A DNA stretch of 64,000 nt from Halichondria panicea (taxonomy: Eukaryota > Porifera > Demospongiae > Suberitida > Halichondriidae), in NCBI RefSeq assembly GCF_963675165.1, contig NC_087385.1, positions 3,720,501-3,784,500 of the forward strand, read 5' to 3'. The translations under genes and the position numbers were made by a program. Shown here piece after piece: positions 35,342-45,453 of the stretch. Every line of letters begins with the position of its first letter. Position 1 is the first letter of the stretch. A model generated the notes under the pieces. It worked only from the letters and a program-made list of their open reading frames with translations. It did not search any database and was not told where the DNA came from.

Positions 35342-38300
35342 CTAGCTGACAGTTGAGTCATGAACTAGTTGAGGTACAGGGAGTTCTGAGAAGTAACCGT
35401 GGGCGTCTTTAACCTTGTCCATTCGGATATTGTACACGGGGTGGGTTGGCTTCTGTGAGTGTGTGAGGAGAACGTTGCATGTGTATTGTAAACTATATAC
35501 AAGGCCTTAATAACGCAGCAAAAATTAAAGCATAAAAATTGTGGTTGAAATCAAGAGGTGGTATGCTAAAGGCTATCTACAGGTGTATAGCAGCCAAAAG
35601 ACAATAATTATACTAGTCATGTAAAAATGCACAAGCACTAACCTAAAAAACCTTTTCTATCGTCAAAACAAAGACATTACCGCAATGTCTATGCCAATAA
35701 GAAGTATAGGCACTGTAGCAATGGAAGCAACACACAGTTTTACCCGGACTGGCAAAATTGGCAACATCCCAATTTGAGAAAGGAGTTACAGTGCATTAGT
35801 TTTTTTACCTATATACGAGTTCATCGTTATAAATCCGTATAACTATACATCATTATACCGGACAAAAAACACTACAACATGATCAATGTTTACAAGTAAA
35901 CCTCCTTCTCGATAAAACAAACCAATCACTCGTGTAAACGGGACTATACACTCACCAGGACTGTCTCTGGGTCTAGTGATATGGTGACGGTGTTGCTAGT
36001 ACCGTAGCAGTGCTGGGCCACTGACAATCCACTCAGACAGTAGCATGTGTGGTAAAAGTCCCTCATTCTGTGGGTGACAGAACAATTGCCATTGAGAGCT
36101 TTGTGTATATGACAGTATTAGCTATCGGATGTGACCACTACAAATATTAATTTTACTGAGTGTTTTTATAGTGCCACTATACGATATACAGGTAGTAAGC
36201 TTAAATGCATGTCAGTGGTGAAAAATGGTGCAGACGACACAAATCTCACAGCCACCCCGTACGACAGGATTACAGGAATGCGCACGGAGGGGCGTTATAT
36301 GCTGGACAAAATCCTTAGTGTCAAGGCAACTGTACTATGTGTAGTGCATAGAAAGTCAGCACACACCACTAGAATTACTCACTTGCCCGGCTTGTCGATA
36401 AGTCCGCCATGAGGACTCTGACAGCAGTAGAGGATGTACTCCTGGAGTGCTTCTTGGTTGAACATCCACAGCTCACAGTCGAGGCTAGTATCTCCTGGGG
36501 GTAGAACAAAAACAAAATTTATAAGAAGGACAAGAATAATCATATGGACTACGTATGTGCACATAAGCGCATGTACATTACATGTAGTTGATACTGTTCT
36601 TGTTCTGTAATCTAGCTCAGGTTACTAAGCCGAGGACGATCAGAAAATCGATACGACGTGTACTGTACAAACAAGGAGTGTTGTAGAGAAGTACAGGTTG
36701 CAATTAATATACCTCTTTCTTTCAGTGTGTGGTATATGAGTGGGAACACACCCCCCTGCCAGAATGAGTAGCAGCCATCCACCAACTTGTTAGTCCGACC
36801 CTATGTGGAAATAAAGTGATACTACACAGCACAATGCTGGCCAGTATATAGTGTCGCAGTACCTGGAATCCACCCTCCAACTTCATCTGTTTCCTACAGA
36901 TCCACCTCTACGAGCAGTAAAGATGTTAGCTATGTCATTGTTAAGGTCAAGTGTACACACACATGCTACCATTAGATTTGCTTTGCTGTACAGTTGGTGT
37001 ACTTAGAATTGCAACTAAGGTAATTTTTGTGCTTTGAGGGCAACATTTATTTTCATCAAGTAAGAACATGCAGCTGAAAAAAACTGTTACAGTGCCATAT
37101 CATACCATTAAAGACCTCATGTCCACCAATTTAGTAGCCTTCAACAACACAGCCGCAGCAAAGCCACAGAAGGTGTAGCCTCCGTGAGCCTCAGTCCCAG
37201 GGACGGCCGAGAAACCACCCTCGTAGGTCTGACAACTAGACACCCAGCCCGCAGTGGCCAAGAAGAGGTCTGTTGTCAATGTGTTGGTGAGCATGGCGGC
37301 CACTAGAGCACAGTAGGCTCCCCTGCATGTGTGTAAGGGGGGATTCATTAACATTAAGTGTGAATAATTTATGGCCTAATAGTTGCTACTAGAATTAGTC
37401 TTGTAGCCGGCTATAGTTGCAGTAGGTGATGATATGTATACTACGTACATGTCGGCACACAACATGTACATAGACTGAACATGATCATCTTTTAGCATTG
37501 CATTTTTGCATTGTCCATTATGTACACATGCAACCACTAGTATGGGATATAATAATAATCATGGCTGCACACATACCAATGGTCACATGACATAGATACC
37601 AGATAAACACACAGAGCTATAGCTAGCTAGCTAAATCATGGCTAACTTGAACAAAAAAACCATGGGCTACAAGTGTGAGTTTTTCGACAAAGTTCCGGAA
37701 GACTACTTCTGCAAACAGTGCCAAAATGTGGCAAAAGAGCCAAACATCACTAGTTGCTGCAAAAAATGCTTCTGTGAGTCCTGTATAAAAAACAACGGTG
37801 CCTGCCCATTTTGCAAACAAGACGGAGTTAAAGCAACAAAAAATCCAGCTTTTGAAGCAAAATTCAAGCCCTTATAGTTCACTGCACAATGAAGGATCAT
37901 GGCTGCAACTGGACAGGACAGCTGCGGTACCTTGATACGCATTTCACGAAGGAATGCTTGATTGACAGAGTCAAATGTGACCAATGTACAGAAAATGTAC
38001 CCAAGTACAACCTGAATACACACCTTGCCAACGATTGCCCTGAAAGAGAGTTTAGCTGCAAGTATTGCAACTTCAAAGCAACGTACAAGATAGTGTCTGA
38101 GCAGCATTTCAACATATGCACATACTACATTCTGAATTGCCCCAATGGATGTGGGGCACATTTCGAGCGAGGTGATCTTGAAGACCACACGAAGATGTGC
38201 AGCCTTCAAAAAGTCCAATGTGAGTTCAGTTATGCTGGTTGTGAGACTGAGTTTATACGAGACCGGCAAAAAGATCACATGGAACAAAACACACAGAAGC

Positions 38301-41300
38301 ACCTTGCCTTAATTGCAGCAGCCCTGAGATATCAACAACAAACATTTTTAAACCTACGAAACGAAGACACACAGGAAAGGGACGAACAGCATATCAGGGA
38401 TGACCAGAGTGCTCAACGGCAGCATGCACCGGGCATCAAAATACAGCGTAAGTATACGAGGAGTGTAAGAACAGAGTGAGAAAAAGATCAAAACAAGTGG
38501 AACAAATTCACGAACAAGAGGAGCAGATACATGTACAGCACCAGTTACAAGCTGATGTGGTAGTAAATCCCCAAGAATTGAGAAATCGACCATATTCTAT
38601 TTCAAAGGTGCTGACTTTAATAGCACCGATATTGCTGGCAATTTTGTTAGGGTTCCACTTTCAAAGCCTGTTAAACACTAATACCAACACGCTGGAAGGC
38701 AGGGAAGATATTGGTCAAAAGGACAAGCTAAATACGTTTGGCCTAGAAATTGTGGAATTAAAAAAGCTAGTTGAACAGCTAAAACCCTTACAAAAAGCAC
38801 CCGAACAAGAAGGTAGAATATCCAGGCTTGAAGACCAGATTACGGAACTGCAACAGTCAATAAAAGACTCTATCGATGAATTGACACAAACATTTAATGA
38901 ACACTCTAATACTCAGGATACTCTCGGTGATATTGTTCAAGAAAAAAACGAAGAATCAGAAAAGAGGATTAGCGACATGGACAGCCTAGTTCAATCTAAC
39001 GACAGGAAGATTCAAGAGCTCTTTGTAATCGCAGGAGGTATGGATGGCTTAAAAGATCGAATTTCAATTCTACAAAAAAAGATTATTGAGCTTGTTGATA
39101 AAATTCTGTTACTAGAACAAGGATTAGGGGAGTTGAAACAAAAGGTAAACGATATTCCTAACCACCCTCCACACCACCATCATAAACACCACGGCGGGAG
39201 GGGAGGATGCCATGGACACCACTAGAGCCGGGCACTAGACATTGGCACACATGATACCTCAACTATTTACGTAGACTATTATTAGTATATAAATGGTGAG
39301 TGCAATATGGGATTAATAGCACGAGTAACAAGCACTGGCAAGGCTACTAATTGCATGAGGCGTAGTGCTTGTTATGAGTGCTATTAATCCCTGATTTGAT
39401 CCAATTTGATTGCACGAGTAACCATACTATTGATTTCTAATCGTGTATAAAGAAGTTCTCTGCAGTTTTATTAACATTTTCACCTGCGGCCGTTATTCGA
39501 AAAACAATACGTTGTAATTGCACGCTGTCAATGATGACGTGAAATTACTGGACCAGATGTGATACGAGATTAATTGCTGCACATAGTCACTAATAGTATA
39601 GCACATATCAGAGGAGGTCCAACACAATCACGTGATCCAGTTTTCTTGTTATATACATTCTTGTTTTTACATTCATTTCCCATGTACATGTACATACCGG
39701 TGTGTTCGCTTTATCAGCATGCTACAAAGCTTGGAGACATGGCTTTATATACTCGATAGGTATTGGGGTGAGCTGACGTGATATTCACTATTTAATTTTG
39801 TCACTTTGTTCAGCCGTTTAGAACACAAAGAAGCTACAACAACAACTTTAAACCTTGCTACTTGTGTACAATATTATATCTGTATACCGAAGTGCAAAAC
39901 AACTCTTGTTTCTTCCTTCTGTTTTCCTTCTGTATTGCACTGAACCAAGAGTTTATGATAGAGAGAGAGTATCGAACGTAGGCATACTGTACATCAGATG
40001 TATGCGGAGAGTAACGTGACTTCCTGTATCTGTCACAAGCTTGGAATTTGCACACTGACCAATCCAAGCGTGGGTGATGTAATCTATCAACCCATCCAAG
40101 TGTGGGTGATGTAATCTACTTTCTTGATAGATGACATCACCCACACTTGGATTGGTCAGTGTGCAAATTCCAAGCTTGTGACAGATACAGGTAGTCACGT
40201 TACTCTCCGCATACATCTGATGTATATACAGTATGCCTACGTTCGTATGGCGCGCCGTGTGTTTCAATAACAATGTCTGCATGTACATAATTTATAGGCG
40301 TGTCCTGGTGTGAATATACCGAGATAGCATGCACGTGCAATGATCGCCTTATGCAGTGATCATGTCTGCACATGCAACCATTAGTCTCTGCGTGTGCAGT
40401 GATCATGTCTGCACATGCAACCATTATAGTCTCTGCGCATGCAGTGATCATGTCTGCACATGCAACCATTAATCTCTGCACATGCAACCATTAGTCTCTG
40501 CACATGCAGTGATCATGTCTGCACATGCAACCATTAATCTCTGTACATGCAGTGATCATGTCTGCACATGCAACCATTAGTCTCTGCGTGTGCAGTGATC
40601 ATGTCTGTACATGCAGTGATCATGTCTGCACATGCAGTGATCATGTCTGCACATGCAACCATTAGTCTCTGCACATGCAACCTTAACCATTAGTGTCTGC
40701 AGTGATAATAATTATAATTATGTCCTTTTTCTTAGCTGATTTTGCGACTCTCCATATGTGCATGCGCAGTAGAAGTTTGCCCTCGTGGCTACGTGTTGTG
40801 AATGTTTAACGTTTGAAAAAAATGTGTTCCAGCCGAGTACTTCAATCAGATTCGTCTTCATCCATGTCCATATCATCTATATATCCATCATTAATTTTTA
40901 ATACATCTTTGATACACGTGCTTTAAATAGAGCTGCTGCATCAGGTCAAAGTATATGTTTCTCTAATGGGACTCAGGTACACCTTTAGCCTCGAGACCAG
41001 GCCGATTAAAATACGTATTTTAATCGGCCTGGATTCGAGGCTAGTATATACACTTAAACGGCCGGTACTGAGGCTGCAGTCCATGCTATGAACCTCGCAT
41101 TTAATTCTAAAGAAGAAAACGCGGTACTTTTGGTCGATGCTAGCAATGCATTCAACTCTCTAAACCGCCAGACGGCACTTAGAAATGTCAGGGTCCTCTG
41201 TCCATCCATTTCAACCATTCTCATTAATACTTACCGCCAGGACACGGAACTGTTCGTCGATGGATCCACTCTGTTATCCCAGGAAGGCACCACCCAGGGT

Positions 41301-43024
41301 GACCCATTGGCAATGCCCATGTACGCCATCGCCCTGAAACCCCTAATGGACAGAGTTAACCAGTCCGTAGAAGTCACCCAGGCATGGTACGCTGATGACG
41401 CTGCTGCCACTAGTGACATCCCTGCTCTTCACAGATGGTGGGAGGAGCTGATCAACATTGGCCCTGCCTATGGATACATGGTCAACGCCTCCAAAACTCA
41501 TCTGATAGTAAAAGCCAGCCAACTCTCAGAAGCCCAAACAACTTTCGAGGACACACAGATCAACATCACCACAATTGGGAAACCACACTTAGGATCCCCT
41601 CTTGGAAGCCAGGAATTCACAGAGTCATTCGTCAGAGATAAAGTGCAGACCTGGTCAGAGGAACTGAAAAAATTGTCGATCATTGCGAACACCCACCCTC
41701 AAGCCGCCTATGCCGCTTTCACCCACGGCATTGTAGGCAAATGGACCTACCTAGCGAGAACCACCCCAAACATAGGCCCACTATTACAACCACTGGAAGA
41801 CATCATAAGGACAAAATTACTACCAGCCCTGTGTGGAAAAGCAGCCCCCAATGACTCAGAAAGGGACCTGCTGGCACTTCCAGCTAGGCTAGGTGGAATA
41901 GGGGTCATCAACCCAACAACTCTGTCAGACTCGGCCTACTCTGCCTCCAAACAAATCTCTGCGCCCCTCTACAACCTCATACTAAATGGAAGTCTGAACT
42001 ATACACACGCGGCTCTCACAGAGCAGTTTACTGCAAAGTTAGAGGTCAAAAAAAGAAAAAGGGAGCTCAACGTCACTTCTGCCGACCAGCTCAAGTCAAA
42101 TCTACCACCTAACCTCCAACGAGCTATGATCTTATCCCAGGAAAAGGGAGCCTCAAACTGGTTAACAGTACTACCAGTGGAAGAATTTGGCCTAGCACTG
42201 CACAAAGGTGCCTTCAGAGACGCACTAGCACTCAGATATGGATGGCAACCCAATGGCACCCCAATCACATGCGCTTGTGGCACCAACTTCACAGTGGAAC
42301 ATGCATTATCATGTGCAAAAGGCGGCTATCCCTCCATAAGGCATAACGAGATCAGAGACTTCACGGCCAACCTCATGTCAGAAGTTTGCCACAATGTCAC
42401 CATAGAACCACACCTACAACCCATCACCGGCGAAATTCTATCAGGTGCATCTGCCAACACACAAGATGGTGCCAGATTAGACGTGGCAGCAGATGGTTTT
42501 TGGGGAAGCAGGTTTGAGAGAGCATTTTTTGATGTTAGGGTGTTCAACCCGTACGCTCCCTCAAACAGGCAACCGCAACTATCCACAACCTACCGCAAGC
42601 ATGAAAACATAAAGAAGAGAGCCTATGACCAACGAATCAGAGATGTAGAAAACTCAACCTTCACTCCCCTCATCCTGTCAAGTACTGGGGGCCTTGGACG
42701 TGCCGCTACCTCCACCTACAAGAGACTGGCGTCTCTCCTGTCAACAAAATGGGATCAGCCCTACAGCACCACCATGGGATGGATCAGATGCAGGCTGTCC
42801 TTCTCTCTCCTCAGATCAGCCATCATGTGCATTAGAGGGGCCCGATCAAGCCAAGGGCACGCCACCAGACAGCCCCCAATGGACCTAGTGACAAGCGAGT
42901 CCCTGGTCCCACCACACCCATGAACTAACAACACTTGACTTATTTGCCTGCATGGTTCCTCATTATTATTATTATTATTTTGTACATGTAATTCTTCTTA
43001 GCCCCGAGATGGGAGAGCTTTTAC

Positions 43025-43066
<42 letters not shown>

Positions 43067-45411
43067 TAGTACACCTTGGGTTCATGATCACTGCATGTGC
43101 ACAGACTAATGGTTGCATGTGCAGACATGATCACTGCATGTACAGACATGATCACTGCACACGCAGAGACTAATGGTTGCATGTGCAGACATGATCACTG
43201 CATGTGCAGAGATTAATGGTTGCATGTGCAGACATGATCACTGCATGTGCAGAGACTAATGGTTGCATGTGCAGACATGATCACTGCACACGCAGAGACT
43301 AATGGTTGCATGTGCAGACATGATCACTGCATAAGGCGATCATTGCACGTGCATGCTATCTCGGTATATTCACACCAGGACACGCCTATGTACATGCAGA
43401 CATTGTTATTGAAACACACGGCGCGCCATAGGTTCGCTCTGCTCTCTCTCTAGCTCTATCGTAAACTCTTGACTGAACTAAAGGGCGACTTATATTCGAA
43501 GCTAAGTACTATTAGGAATGTAAACCAGTAAACGTATTCACACCACTTCCTGTTGTACCTCCTATGGCACATCATGTGTGTCTTATGATTATTATGATCT
43601 TTTCCTACTTAATAATTATTATTATTAAAATGGCTACCTCTAGATCTCAAAACCAAGCTGCTGTTGTAGGCTATGAGTGTGAGTTTCTGGACCAAGTTCC
43701 TGAAGAATACATTTGCAGGCAGTGCAAACATGTAGCAAGGGAACCTATTATTGTTGATTGCTGCAATGAGACCATGTGTGAAGCTTGTGTTCAAGAAATG
43801 ATGGAAGACAATAAGCCATGTTCAAACTGTCAAAAAATACCTGTCAAATATATCCCCAATAAGATAAAAAACAAGATTCTAGATCTAAATGTTCGCTGTT
43901 CAATGGCAGCAGAACGGAGTTGCAAATGGACAGGACAACTACAACAACTTGATGAACACTTAAGCGACTGTGAGTATGTCGACACAAAGTGCGATCAGTG
44001 CCAAAAAAGCATTCAAAAACGTAATAATTTTATGACTACACACCTTGCCAACGAATGCCCTGAAAGAGAGTTTAGCTGCAAGTATTGTAATTATAAAGCA
44101 ACGTACGTACTAGTGACAGAAGTACATTTTAAAAACTGCAAGTTATACATTCTGAATTGCCCCAATGGATGTGGGGTACATTTCGAGCGAGGTGAACTTG
44201 AAGACCACATAAATATGTGCAGCCTTCAAAAAGTCGAGTGTGAGTTCAGTTACGCTGGTTGTGAGGATAAATTTATACGAGGCCAGCAAAAAGATCACAT
44301 GGAACAAAACACACAGAAACACCTTGTCTTGATGTCAACTGCTACTCTGAGAATTAGCCAAGAACAGCAGCAAGCTAATAAGCAAAAGCTTCAAGAACAG
44401 GAACAAGCATTCGATCAGAAGCTTCAAGAACAGAAACAAGCCTTCGAACAGAATCTTCAAGAACAGAAACAAGCATTTGAGCAAAGGACAAACAGATTGA
44501 AAAAGAAACTAACTAGTGCCACCAGAAGCCTAATGTCCGAATACATTCTCCTTATCTCCTTATCTGTTCTGATCATTGCATGTGCAATATACTATGAACA
44601 AGGAGTGGGAAATCTACCAGTAGAAAATGATCAAACACTGAAAAAAGACACCGAAAAAAGCATTAAAGCAATGAAAAGCGAAACTGAGAACGATATTAAT
44701 GCACTGAAAAAAGACACCGAAAAAAGCATTAAAGCAATGAAAAGCGAAACTGAGAACGATATTAATGCACTGAAAATGGAAACTGACGAAAGGATGGAAG
44801 TAATGAAGAGCAAAACTGACAAAACTGATGAAATTACCAAGAAAATCAATGTCATGCAAAGGGAACACGAGAAAAAAATTAATGCACTGAATGCACTGAT
44901 TATTCAGAACAATAAAATTAATATACCTCTGGCACCTGTTAAAACAAAAAAATTTAATGACGATGAGAGAAAAAAAACAGGGTTTGTGGTTGTGGATTGG
45001 ATCATAATATTAATATTATTAATGTTTATGGCTTCCAAGTTACTTGTAATGCTTTGTGGTTAGTAGACAATATTAGTAGACAATATTAGTAGACAATACT
45101 CATTTTTGTAAAAAGAGGCCCTGCGCATCTCTGTTCCTTTATCTGAGTCTGTTATTTTATCATGAAACTGAAACTCTGTCAAATTCTATTTGCTTGTATG
45201 AAACCTTTGGTTTCAGAGTCTTCTTTATAATAGTTATAGGCTGAGTCCATTTGAGACCCGAAGGCCCGAGGGTGCTACTAAGGGCCTGAGGGTCTCATAA
45301 TCCCATGTAACCGCTGGACGAGGCCTATAACTGATCTTAGAAAATGCTTGTAGTAATTTAATTATTAATGCTTATTATGCCTCAGTGTGCATGCTCAAGC
45401 GAAGTATATGG

Positions 45412-45453
<42 letters not shown>

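Larger units (their letters stand above)
40248..43428. mobile_element. Foldback element with long TIRs, subterminal minisatellites and TA target duplication
   Basis: Both ends read TGGCGCGCCGTGTGTTTCAA inward and match over at least 100 unique bases (one ~8-bp indel), continuing into inverted minisatellite arrays. TA dinucleotides flank both ends (40246-40247 and 43429-43430), consistent with a TA target-site duplication. No transposase was recognised inside; the interior holds a non-LTR retrotransposon copy. A minus-strand acidic tail followed by a stop near 40848-40895 might be a relic of an older gene. Confidence 0.75.
39941..43478. mobile_element. Outer palindromic element, interrupted by the inner foldback element
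   Basis: The left terminus at about 39941 (TGAACCAAGAGTTTATGATA) recurs inverted at about 43453-43478 (CTATCGTAAACTCTTGACTGA). Internally, 39973-40080 and 40134-40245 form a near-perfect hairpin with about 108-112-bp arms. The right terminus has been pushed away by insertion of the 3.2-kb element at 40248-43428, so the outer element was about 350 bp originally. Confidence 0.65.

Noticed and set aside
37703-38302. 199-codon minus-strand open frame
   Set aside because: Antisense of the cysteine-rich zinc-finger gene, where Cys/Lys codons leave few stops; no family recognised.
38436-38475. Possible 27-nt intron (GTAAGT...ACAG) restoring frame in zinc-finger copy 1
   Set aside because: Far shorter than any functional spliceosomal intron here; a 1-nt deletion or sequence error is simpler.
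40200-40487. Minus-strand open frame with repeated ACADMIT/ETNGCMCRHD units
   Set aside because: It is the subterminal minisatellite of the foldback element read as protein; the same happens in the right array at 42952-43453.
40322-40720. Regular ~36-bp repeats resembling a CRISPR array
   Set aside because: Units are contiguous minisatellite variants without unique spacers, mirrored at 43085-43345, in an animal nuclear genome with no cas genes.
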